From assembly GCA_025928415.1 (NCBI GenBank), contig JAICJK010000207.1, forward strand, positions 1 to 5,290: a stretch of DNA of 5,290 bases, written 5' to 3'. The notes beneath the pieces were generated by a model. It saw only the letters and a program-made list of their open reading frames with translations. It searched no databases and was not told the origin of the DNA. The DNA comes from Solirubrobacteraceae bacterium. GTDB taxonomy: Bacteria > Actinomycetota > Thermoleophilia > Solirubrobacterales > Solirubrobacteraceae. Positions 1-4,566 of this stretch are shown in pieces (the first letter of the stretch is position 1; each line of letters starts with the position of its first letter). The position numbers and the translations under genes are program-made.

Positions 1-47
1 GTGGTCACGTCCCCCACGGTGAAGATTCCGAATTGCATTGCCGACAT
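1..47 (-). CDS. LLM class flavin-dependent oxidoreductase, N-terminal start only (partial, runs off the left edge)
   Basis: Reading the minus strand from the ATG at 47-45 gives MSAMQFGIFTVGDVTT before the window ends. The MQFGIFTVGDVT stretch is the typical first beta strand of bacterial luciferase-like (LLM) flavin monooxygenases, which use reduced flavin and O2 to oxidise small organic substrates in the cytoplasm; the substrate cannot be inferred. Purine-rich sequence in Shine-Dalgarno position (AGAGG at 60-56, about 8 bases before the ATG) favours the start at 47 over the in-frame ATG at 38. A candidate promoter and inverted repeat lie just upstream. Only 15 full codons are visible, so the family call rests on a short but characteristic match from memory. 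It is transcribed divergently from the kinase fragment at 107-691. Confidence 0.62.
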   Translation of the reverse strand, partial: MSAMQFGIFTVGDVT

Positions 48-93
48 CGTCCTGCCCTCTCCCGGGTCACTCACGTGTTCCCGGCTTCATTGT

Positions 94-111
94 TTCATGC
101 GTTTGCATGAA
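94..111. promoter_or_regulatory. Perfect inverted repeat, candidate repressor operator
   Basis: TTCATGC (94-100) and GCATGAA (105-111) are exact inverted copies separated by GTTT. The 18-bp size suits a dimeric TetR- or MarR-type helix-turn-helix regulator. It lies just downstream of the candidate leftward -10 (122-117), so a bound protein would cover the expected transcription start of the LLM oxidoreductase gene. The symmetry is seen directly; its role as an operator, and the regulator, are inferred. No regulator gene is visible in the window. Confidence 0.5.
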
Positions 112-691
112 CATGGACTATAACCGATACGCGCCGCAGGTATTCCCGCCTGCGCCGCCCGGCACGCCCGCGGCCCCGGGTGCCCCGCCCGGCGCCGTCG
201 CGCCCCTGCGCATCGGGCCGCTCGTCCTGCCCAACGACCCGGCCCCGACCTGGGGGGCGTTCTACGCCGAGCGCCGCCTCGCGCCGCTGACCGCCCTGGC
301 CGAGGCCCGCGGCGCGCTGCCGGCGGGCACGGCGCAGGCCCTCGAGGCGCTCTGCGCGCGCATGGAAGAGCTCGCCGGGCCGCCCGAGCCGCCCGCCCGG
401 CTGCACGGGGACCTGTGGTCGGGCAACGTCCTGGCCTCGGCCGGCGGGGCGCCCTGGCTCGTCGACCCGGCCGCCCACGGCGGCCACCGCGAGCTCGACC
501 TCGCGATGCTGCGGCTGTTCGGCGGGCCGTCGGAGCGCTGCTTCGCCGCCTACGCCGAGGCCCACCCCCTCGCGCCCGGGCACGAGGAGCGCGTCGCGCT
601 GCTCCAGCTCCAGCCGCTGCTCGTCCACGCGGTCCTGTTCGGCGGGTCCTACGGCGCCGCGGTGGCCCGCGCGGCGGCGCGCTTCGCCTGA
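107..691 (+). CDS. Fructosamine kinase family protein, N-terminally truncated (probable remnant)
   Basis: This reads as the C-lobe of a fructosamine/ketosamine-3-kinase, a cytoplasmic enzyme that phosphorylates glycated amines for deglycation. Numbered from the ATG at 107 (194 aa), recognisable homology begins near residue 35 with LPNDPAPTWGAFYAERRL. The catalytic-loop motif HGDLWSGN is at about 100-107 and the metal-binding DPA at about 120-122, followed by HRELDLAMLRLFGG and a typical C-terminal HAVLFGGSYG. Bacterial members usually have about 280-300 residues; the first 100 or so, with the ATP-binding N-lobe, are absent. An in-frame stop lies at 20-22 and the divergent gene begins at 47, so there is no room for the N-lobe. 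Residues 1-34 are proline/alanine-rich. There is no internal frameshift. Start codons at 107 and 113 lack a Shine-Dalgarno sequence and sit in or beside the inverted repeat. I judge it a probably non-functional remnant, although a translated C-lobe is possible. Confidence 0.7.
   Translation: MNMDYNRYAPQVFPPAPPGTPAAPGAPPGAVAPLRIGPLVLPNDPAPTWGAFYAERRLAPLTALAEARGALPAGTAQALEALCARMEELAGPPEPPARLHGDLWSGNVLASAGGAPWLVDPAAHGGHRELDLAMLRLFGGPSERCFAAYAEAHPLAPGHEERVALLQLQPLLVHAVLFGGSYGAAVARAAARFA
117..122 (-). promoter_or_regulatory. Candidate -10 element for the LLM oxidoreductase gene
   Basis: The minus strand reads TATAGT here, a close match to the bacterial sigma-70-type -10 hexamer, within the only AT-richer stretch of the window. 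The start codon lies about 70 bases downstream. The expected -35 position (about 145-140, GAATAC) matches poorly, so this would be a -10-driven or activator-dependent promoter. The plus strand of the same bases reads TATAAC (119-124), so a rightward promoter is also possible. Confidence 0.35.
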
Positions 692-712
692 TCCGGCGGC
701 CCGCGCAGCCTC

Positions 713-718
713 TACCCT
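713..718 (+). promoter_or_regulatory. Candidate -10 hexamer for yceD, leaderless-type spacing
   Basis: TACCCT fits the TANNNT form of actinobacterial -10 elements and ends seven bases before the yceD ATG, so transcription would begin at or very near the start codon. The only purine run, GAAGG at 720-724, is one base from the ATG and too close to act as a Shine-Dalgarno site. No convincing -35 is visible. The same arrangement recurs before rpmF, plsX and acpP. Confidence 0.35.
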
Positions 719-725
719 CGAAGGC

Positions 726-1241
726 ATGCCCGCCCGCACCGACGCCTTCGATCTCGGCCCGCTGAAGCTCGCCGCGGGCGAGGCGCGGCGCATCGAGCTC
801 GAGACGCCGCTCGGGCCGTTCGCCCTCGGGGAGTCGTCCTACGCGGTCGTCCCGGATCCCGTGCCGGTGCTGCTGGACATCTCCCGCATGACCGGGCACG
901 GCTACGCGCTGCGCCTGCGCTTCTCGGCGGCGCTCGAAGGGCCGTGCATGCGGTGCCTGGAGCCCGCGGCGCCGCGGATCGACGTCGACGCCCGCGAGGT
1001 CGAGCAGCCCGGGGGCGGGGAGGAGCTCGAGTCCCCCTACGTCGACGGCGAGGTGCTCGACGTGCGCCAGTGGGCCAACGACGCCTTCGTCCTCGCGCTG
1101 CCGGCGCTCGTGGTCTGCCGGCCCGACTGCGCGGGGCTGTGCGCCGAGTGCGGCGCGAACCTCAACGACGAGCCCGCCCACGAGCACGAGCGGCCGCCGG
1201 ACCCGCGCTGGGCCAAGCTGCGCGAGCTCAAGCTCGACTGA
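726..1241 (+). CDS. yceD: YceD/DUF177 family protein
   Basis: This 171-residue protein belongs to the YceD (DUF177) family, whose genes typically stand directly before rpmF and which in bacteria and plastids has been linked to 23S rRNA accumulation and large-subunit assembly. Visible hallmarks are the first cysteine pair in GPCMRCLEP (C74, C77) and the conserved C-terminal block CRPDCAGLCAECGANLN (C131, C135, C139, C142), ending with DPRWAKLREL. Six cysteines in such pairs suggest metal binding. Length is normal for the family. The ATG at 726 is the natural start, with MPARTDAFDLGPL leading straight into family-like sequence. It follows the kinase fragment by 34 bases and converges with the acetyltransferase gene, leaving only 15 bases between the two stop codons. 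Its usual partner rpmF lies nearly 1 kb downstream, beyond that antisense gene. Confidence 0.88.
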   Translation: MPARTDAFDLGPLKLAAGEARRIELETPLGPFALGESSYAVVPDPVPVLLDISRMTGHGYALRLRFSAALEGPCMRCLEPAAPRIDVDAREVEQPGGGEELESPYVDGEVLDVRQWANDAFVLALPALVVCRPDCAGLCAECGANLNDEPAHEHERPPDPRWAKLRELKLD

Positions 1242-1256
1242 GCCGGGCCCGTCCGG

Positions 1257-2135
1257 TCACAGGAACGCGCCGGAGGGCAGGTAGGGCGCCATCGGGCCGA
1301 GCGCGCCGCGGGCGAACACCGGGCCCTCCGGGGACAGCGCCAGCCGCTGGTCGAGCGCCACCTCGACCGCCCACTGGTTGGCGGCGGTGATGAAGTCCAG
1401 GTGCACGGACGTCCCGCCCGGCGCGCTGGCCAGGCAGGAGAGCGCCAGGTCGCGGGCCGCGGCCGCCGTCGACGCCGCCACCAGGCCGGGCGAGCCGTCG
1501 CGGTGCGCCGCCCAGCCCTGCCCCGGCAGGACCAGCAGCTCCCACCCGAAGGCGCCCATGGCGTCGACGTCGGCGCCGTGGGACGCGCCGCGGACGTGCC
1601 GCGAGGCGCGGTCGATCGTCGCCCGGTCGCCCTCGTCCGACAGGTCGGCGGGCCGCGAGCGCAGCCCGGCGGGCAGCAGCGCGCGGTCGAGCATGCCGGC
1701 GGCGGCGACCGCCGGGTGCAGCGTGAAGCCCGCGCGGGCGTACTGGCGCATCGCGGCCGGGTGCTCGGAGGACAGGATGATCCCGCTGCGGGCGCCGTCG
1801 CCGTAGGCCAGGGCGGGCGCGAGCAGCCGCGTGCCGATCCCGAGCGCGTGGTGGTCGGCGCGGACACCGAACAGCGACAGGCCCCACAGGCCCTCGCGCA
1901 TGATGGCCAGGGCGACGCCCACGACCTCGCCGCCGGCCTCCGCCACCCAGCAGCCGCCGGGGTCGGTGGCCAGCACGTGGGCGATGCGCCCGCGCCCGCG
2001 CGGCGAGCGCACCGCCTCGTCGGGCAGCTGCTCGGGCGGGACCGCCCGCCGCAGGGCGCCCCAGGCCACCAGGTCGGCCTCGGGGACGTCCTCGGGGCGC
2101 AGCGGGCGGATCGTGACGAAGGGGGCCGCGGCCAT
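1257..2135 (-). CDS. GNAT family N-acetyltransferase, two-domain
   Basis: The 292-residue product is a GNAT acetyltransferase that would transfer the acetyl group of acetyl-CoA to an unknown amine. The N-terminal domain (about 6-145) opens with TIRPLRPEDVPEA and carries the CoA-binding motif A around VRADHHALGIGTRLL (91-105; the HALGIG turn replaces the common RGxGxG), then motif B around HPAAMRQYARAGFTLHP. The second half (about 195-292) resembles the degenerate C-terminal GNAT domain found in such tandem proteins (Acetyltransf_18-like), with FITAANQWAVEVAL and the closing MAPYLPSGAFL. The ATG at 2135 places the first beta strand at the usual distance; no clear Shine-Dalgarno sequence is present. 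The gene is divergent from rpmF (51 bases between start codons) and convergent with yceD, thereby splitting a normally adjacent pair. Family assignment is firm, substrate unknown. Confidence 0.85.
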   Translation of the reverse strand: MAAAPFVTIRPLRPEDVPEADLVAWGALRRAVPPEQLPDEAVRSPRGRGRIAHVLATDPGGCWVAEAGGEVVGVALAIMREGLWGLSLFGVRADHHALGIGTRLLAPALAYGDGARSGIILSSEHPAAMRQYARAGFTLHPAVAAAGMLDRALLPAGLRSRPADLSDEGDRATIDRASRHVRGASHGADVDAMGAFGWELLVLPGQGWAAHRDGSPGLVAASTAAAARDLALSCLASAPGGTSVHLDFITAANQWAVEVALDQRLALSPEGPVFARGALGPMAPYLPSGAFL

Positions 2136-2139
2136 CGGG

Positions 2140-2156
2140 CGTGGAAGTCAACCACG
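2140..2156. promoter_or_regulatory. Inverted repeat in the GNAT/rpmF divergent intergenic region
   Basis: CGTGG (2140-2144) and CCACG (2152-2156) are exact inverted copies around a 7-base AT-richer centre, AAGTCAA. The repeat sits five bases from the acetyltransferase ATG and upstream of the candidate rpmF -10 at 2169, so it could serve as an operator for either gene. With 5-bp arms in GC-rich DNA, chance is a real alternative. Confidence 0.25.
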
Positions 2157-2168
2157 GGGACGATGCTC

Positions 2169-2174
2169 TACCCT
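2169..2174 (+). promoter_or_regulatory. Candidate -10 hexamer for rpmF
   Basis: TACCCT is present in the context CTCTACCCTC; its last nine bases, TCTACCCTC, also occur upstream of yceD (711-719). It ends 12 bases before the rpmF ATG, implying a leader of only a few bases. The bases in between (CCGTCGTCCGCC) contain no Shine-Dalgarno sequence. Having its own promoter would let rpmF be expressed despite its separation from yceD. Confidence 0.35.
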
Positions 2175-2186
2175 CCGTCGTCCGCC

Positions 2187-2393
2187 ATGGCCGTCCCGAA
2201 GCAGAAGCAATCGCACGCGCGCACCACCCAGCGCCGCTCCCAGCACAAGATCAGCGCGCCGGCCCACAACGCGTGCCCGCAGTGCCACAGCCCCCGCCGG
2301 CCCCATCACGTCTGCCCGACCTGCGGGTTCTACGGCGGCCGCGAGGTCGTCTCCCCGGGCGCCGGCGGCCACGGGCACGACCACGAGCACTAG
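2187..2393 (+). CDS. rpmF: 50S ribosomal protein L32
   Basis: The 68-residue product starts MAVPKQKQSHARTTQRRSQH, the diagnostic N-terminus of bacterial L32, a small basic protein of the large ribosomal subunit. Two cysteine pairs, CPQC (30-33) and CPTC (43-46), form the zinc ribbon of the zinc-binding (C+) paralogue class, followed by GFYGGREVV. L32 is commonly near 57-60 residues; this one has a C-terminal extension, SPGAGGHGHDHEH, with four histidines. The ATG at 2187 gives the exact conserved N-terminus. The usual upstream partner yceD is displaced by the antisense acetyltransferase gene. Two hairpins follow the stop codon directly. The identification is secure. Confidence 0.95.
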   Translation: MAVPKQKQSHARTTQRRSQHKISAPAHNACPQCHSPRRPHHVCPTCGFYGGREVVSPGAGGHGHDHEH

Positions 2394-2425
2394 GAGCCCG
2401 TCGAGGCTCTCCCGCCGCGCGGGAG
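2394..2425 (+). terminator. Two adjacent GC-rich hairpins after rpmF, candidate terminator
   Basis: Just after the rpmF stop, GAGCC (2394-2398) pairs with GGCTC (2405-2409) around a 6-base loop. CTCCCGC (2409-2415) then pairs with GCGGGAG (2419-2425) around a 3-base loop. The stems share base 2409, so the two could form almost side by side. There is no T-run afterwards, so a classical intrinsic terminator is not met; high-GC actinomycetes often use hairpins without a U-tract. It could alternatively stabilise the rpmF mRNA 3' end. The remaining gap to plsX (2426-2531) shows no supportable gene. Confidence 0.4.
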
Positions 2426-2519
2426 CACGCGTCCGCGGCGCCGGATGACCATCGGCCGGCCCATCGAGGCCACCAGCATGGGCCGGGCCGGGCGCCCGCG
2501 CCGCGCGGCATCGATCATC

Positions 2520-2525
2520 TAGCCT
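2520..2525 (+). promoter_or_regulatory. Candidate -10 hexamer for plsX, leaderless-type spacing
   Basis: TAGCCT, in an AT-richer local context (TCATCTAGCCTTCG), ends six bases before the plsX ATG, placing the expected transcription start at the start codon. There is no Shine-Dalgarno sequence and no clear -35. This would be the promoter of the plsX-acpP(-rnc-smc) block. Confidence 0.38.
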
Positions 2526-2531
2526 TCGCTG

Positions 2532-3575
2532 ATGCCCGACGTCACCATCGCGGTCGACGCCAACGGCGCCGACCTGGGTCCCGCGGAGGTCGCCGCGGGC
2601 GCGATCACGGCCGCCGCCACGGGCATCCGCGTCGTGCTGTTCGGGCCGGCGGAGGCGATGGCCGGGGCGCGGGGCGTCCCCGGGATCGAGATCGTCGACG
2701 CGCCCGTCTCGATCGCCAAGGCGCCGGATCCGGCCAGCGCCGTGCGCTCCACGCCGGAGGCCTCGATCGTCCAGGCCGCCCGCGCCGTGGGGGCGGGGGA
2801 GGCCGACGCGCTGGTCAGCGGCGGCTCCACCGGGACGGCGCTGGCCGCGGCCCTGTTCAACGTCAAGCGCGACCGCGGCATCCACCGCCCGGCGCTCGCC
2901 GTCCCGCTGCCGGTCCCCGGCCAGTCGGTCACCTTCCTGGACGTCGGCGCCAACGCGGAGGTCCGCCCCGAGCACCTGGTGCAGTTCGCCTTCATGGGCG
3001 CGGGGCTCGCGTCGGCCGTGCTCGGCGTGGCCGATCCGCGGGTCGCGCTGCTGTCCATCGGCGAGGAGGCGGTCAAGGGCAACCAGCTCGTGCGGGAGGC
3101 TCACGCGCTGCTGCTCGAGCGCGCCGCCGGCGGCGGCCTGAACTTCGTCGGCAACGTGGAGGGCAACGACCTCACCGGCGGGCCGGCCGACGTCATCGTG
3201 GCCGACGGGTTCAGCGGCAACGTGGCGCTGAAGACGATCGAGGGCACGTCCCAGGCCGTCCTGAGCGCCGTGCGCGCCGCCGCGCTCTCCTCGCCGCGGG
3301 CCAAGCTCGGCGGCCTGCTGCTGCGCGGCGCGCTGCAGGCCTTCCGCGACCAGATCGACCCCGAGGCCTCGGGCGGCGCCTACCTGCTGGGCCTGCGCCG
3401 CCTCGGGGTCGTGCCCCACGGGCGCTTCACCCGCCGGGGCTTCTCGCAGGCGATCGTGCTCGCCGCCCGCGGCGTCGACCAGGACGTCGTCGGCCGCACC
3501 CACCGGGCCCTGGAGGACGCGGGCGCCCTGCGCGGCGCACCGTCCGACGCGGCCCCTAGCGTCTCGACGCCATGA
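2532..3575 (+). CDS. plsX: Phosphate acyltransferase PlsX
   Basis: PlsX converts acyl-ACP and phosphate to acyl-phosphate, the acyl donor that PlsY uses for glycerol-3-phosphate acylation at the start of phospholipid synthesis; it acts peripherally at the membrane. The 347-residue length is normal. Family blocks in order are IAVDANGADLGP (6-17), ADALVSGGSTGTAL (91-104), LDVGANAEVRPEHLVQFAFMG (from 136), LLSIGEEAVKGNQLVREAH (from 173), FVGNVEGNDL (205-214), DVIVADGFSGNVALKTIEG (220-238), and DPEASGGAYLLGL with a late HG (296-297). Two usually strict motifs vary: DxMGGD reads DANGAD and SAGNTGA reads SGGSTGT. The ATG at 2532 is chosen because the first beta strand begins immediately after it. 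The stop codon overlaps the acpP start (ATGA), so the two are translationally coupled, and the ACP next door is the carrier of its acyl substrate. Confidence 0.93.
   Translation: MPDVTIAVDANGADLGPAEVAAGAITAAATGIRVVLFGPAEAMAGARGVPGIEIVDAPVSIAKAPDPASAVRSTPEASIVQAARAVGAGEADALVSGGSTGTALAAALFNVKRDRGIHRPALAVPLPVPGQSVTFLDVGANAEVRPEHLVQFAFMGAGLASAVLGVADPRVALLSIGEEAVKGNQLVREAHALLLERAAGGGLNFVGNVEGNDLTGGPADVIVADGFSGNVALKTIEGTSQAVLSAVRAAALSSPRAKLGGLLLRGALQAFRDQIDPEASGGAYLLGLRRLGVVPHGRFTRRGFSQAIVLAARGVDQDVVGRTHRALEDAGALRGAPSDAAPSVSTP
3557..3562 (+). promoter_or_regulatory. Candidate internal -10 hexamer for acpP
   Basis: TAGCGT within CCCCTAGCGTC ends nine bases before the acpP ATG and lies inside the 3' end of plsX. 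It matches TANNNT as seen before yceD, rpmF and plsX. A similar CCCCTAGC occurs at the acpP stop codon, before rnc. It may allow extra acpP transcription, fitting the high demand for ACP, but overlap with coding sequence makes it weaker evidence. Confidence 0.25.
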
Positions 3576-3829
3576 CCCGCGACGAGGTCTTCAGCCTGAT
3601 CCAGTCCCACCTGGCCGACGAGCTCGACCTCGATCCCGCGCGCATCGACGAGGCCACGTCGTTCAAGGAGGACCTCGAGGCCGACTCGCTCGACCTGTAC
3701 ACGCTCGTGCAGGAGCTCGAGGACTCCTACGGCGTCCGGATGAGCGACGAGCAGGCCGCGCGGATCCTCACGGTGGGCCAGGCGATCGACTTCGTCCTGG
3801 AGCACCAGCCCGCCGCCGATCACCCCTAG
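3572..3829 (+). CDS. acpP: Acyl carrier protein
   Basis: This 85-residue acidic protein is the acyl carrier protein of type II fatty-acid synthesis. Ser39 in the motif EADSLDLYTLVQELED is the 4'-phosphopantetheine attachment site and opens recognition helix II, whose glutamate/aspartate surface contacts partner enzymes. MTRDEVFSLIQSHLADELDLDP forms helix I, FKEDLEADSL the loop before helix II, and ARILTVGQAIDFVLEH the last helix. Length is normal, with a short proline/histidine tail. The start overlaps the plsX stop by four bases (ATGA), so translation is coupled or leaderless; no Shine-Dalgarno sequence is visible. PlsX upstream uses acyl-ACP, making the pair a metabolic unit. A specialised ACP is possible, but the primary housekeeping role is more likely in this context. 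Confidence 0.93.
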   Translation: MTRDEVFSLIQSHLADELDLDPARIDEATSFKEDLEADSLDLYTLVQELEDSYGVRMSDEQAARILTVGQAIDFVLEHQPAADHP

Positions 3830-3846
3830 CTCGGACCCCTGGCGCC

Positions 3847-4566
3847 CTGCGCACGCTGACCGCACTCCTCGAGGACCTCCCGCCCGCGCTGGCGACGCAG
3901 GTGTTCACGCACGCCTCGTGGACCGAGCGCCGCTCGGACTCCTACGCGCGCCTGGCCTTCCTGGGCGACAGCGTCCTCGGCCTGGCCGTGACCTCGCACC
4001 TGTACCCGCGCCTGGAGGCCGAGCGCTACGGCGCCGGGCGCCTGACGAAGATCCGCGCCCAGACCGTCTCCGGCGCGGCCTGCCGCGGCGTCGCCGAGCG
4101 CCTCGACGTCCCCTCGCGCCTGGCCGCCGCCGCCCCGGAGGGCGTCAACGCCGACGCGCTGGTGGACACCGAGCGCGTGCTGGCCTCGATCGTCGAGGCG
4201 GTCATCGGCGCGGTCTACCTCCACGTGGGCTACGACCGGACGGCGGCGGCGGTCGTGGAGGCCTTCGCGCCGGAGATCCAGCAGGCGCTCGACCACCCGA
4301 TCGACTTCAAGTCCGCGCTCCAGGAGCGCCTGGCCCAGCGCGGCGAGACCGTGACCTACACGGTCACCGCCGAGGAGGGCCCGCCGCACGAGCGCACCTT
4401 CGAGGTGTCCGCCGCGATCGGCGAGCGGCCCGTGGGCGCCGGGCGCGGGCGGTCGAAGAAGGCCGCCGAGCAGGAGGCCGCGCGGGTGGCCCTCGAGCTG
4501 CTGGACACCGACGCCGACGCGGCGGAGGAGCTCGCCGAGGGCGAGGGGGTCGGCTCGTGCACCTGA
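3847..4566 (+). CDS. rnc: Ribonuclease III family protein with degenerate catalytic site
   Basis: RNase III cleaves double-stranded RNA during rRNA and mRNA processing. Numbered from CTG 3847 (239 aa), an RNase III domain (about 1-145) with THASW and ARLAFLGDSVLGLAV (34-48) is followed by a dsRNA-binding domain (about 153-219, DFKSALQERL to the helix with KKAAEQEAA, 204-212) and an acidic tail. The signature ERLEFLGDS reads ARLAFLGDS, and the second acidic helix ILADxVEA reads VLASIVEA. Equivalents of E. coli E38, E41, E65 and D114 are thus A34, A37, A63 and S114; only D41 (D45) and E117 remain. Cleavage may be lost while RNA binding is kept. Start: the first ATG/GTG/TTG is GTG 3901, but helix-like coding sequence (LRTLTALLEDLPPALATQ) with G/C-rich third positions extends upstream, so CTG 3847 is a candidate; 3901 is the conservative choice. 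It lies 17 bases after acpP and overlaps smc by 10. Confidence 0.85.
   Translation: MRTLTALLEDLPPALATQVFTHASWTERRSDSYARLAFLGDSVLGLAVTSHLYPRLEAERYGAGRLTKIRAQTVSGAACRGVAERLDVPSRLAAAAPEGVNADALVDTERVLASIVEAVIGAVYLHVGYDRTAAAVVEAFAPEIQQALDHPIDFKSALQERLAQRGETVTYTVTAEEGPPHERTFEVSAAIGERPVGAGRGRSKKAAEQEAARVALELLDTDADAAEELAEGEGVGSCT
4543..4549 (+). promoter_or_regulatory. Shine-Dalgarno sequence for smc
   Basis: GAGGGGG ends seven bases before the GTG at 4557 and lies inside the 3' end of rnc. It settles the choice of that GTG as the smc start and contrasts with yceD, rpmF, plsX and acpP, which lack such a site. Confidence 0.55.

Noticed and set aside
38..106. N-terminal extension of the kinase fragment from TTG 38
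   Set aside because: It overlaps the LLM gene start and the inverted-repeat region on the other strand, has no ribosome-binding site, and the peptide shows no kinase similarity.
1..123. Open + strand frame of 40 codons from position 1 ending at TAA 121-123
   Set aside because: It is antisense to the LLM start and crosses the inverted repeat; the peptide has no recognisable family features.
135..154. Inverted repeat CGCAGG/CCTGCG with an 8-base spacer as a second operator
   Set aside because: Six-bp GC-rich arms are expected by chance in this composition, and there is no supporting context.
87..1187. Long minus-strand open frame opposite the kinase fragment and yceD
   Set aside because: It is an Arg/Ala/Gly-rich shadow frame typical of high-GC DNA, overlapping two recognisable + strand genes.
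1242..1256. Bidirectional terminator between the convergent yceD and acetyltransferase genes
   Set aside because: The 15 bases contain only a loop-less GGGCCC palindrome and no T-run.
2146..2151. TTGACT on the minus strand as a -35 element for the acetyltransferase gene
   Set aside because: The expected -10 position falls inside the coding sequence and reads CGGCCC.
1401..2186. Long + strand open frame running into rpmF, as if encoding an N-terminal extension of L32
   Set aside because: It is antisense to the well-supported acetyltransferase gene, and L32 starts exactly at the conserved MAVPKQK.
2445..2522. Small open frame of 25 codons (MTIGRPIEATSMG...) before plsX
   Set aside because: It has no ribosome-binding site, its TAG stop lies within the candidate plsX -10 element, and nothing supports translation.
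2148..3503. Long minus-strand open frame opposite plsX
   Set aside because: It is a shadow of plsX; composition is Asp/Arg/Ala/Gly-rich without any family motif.
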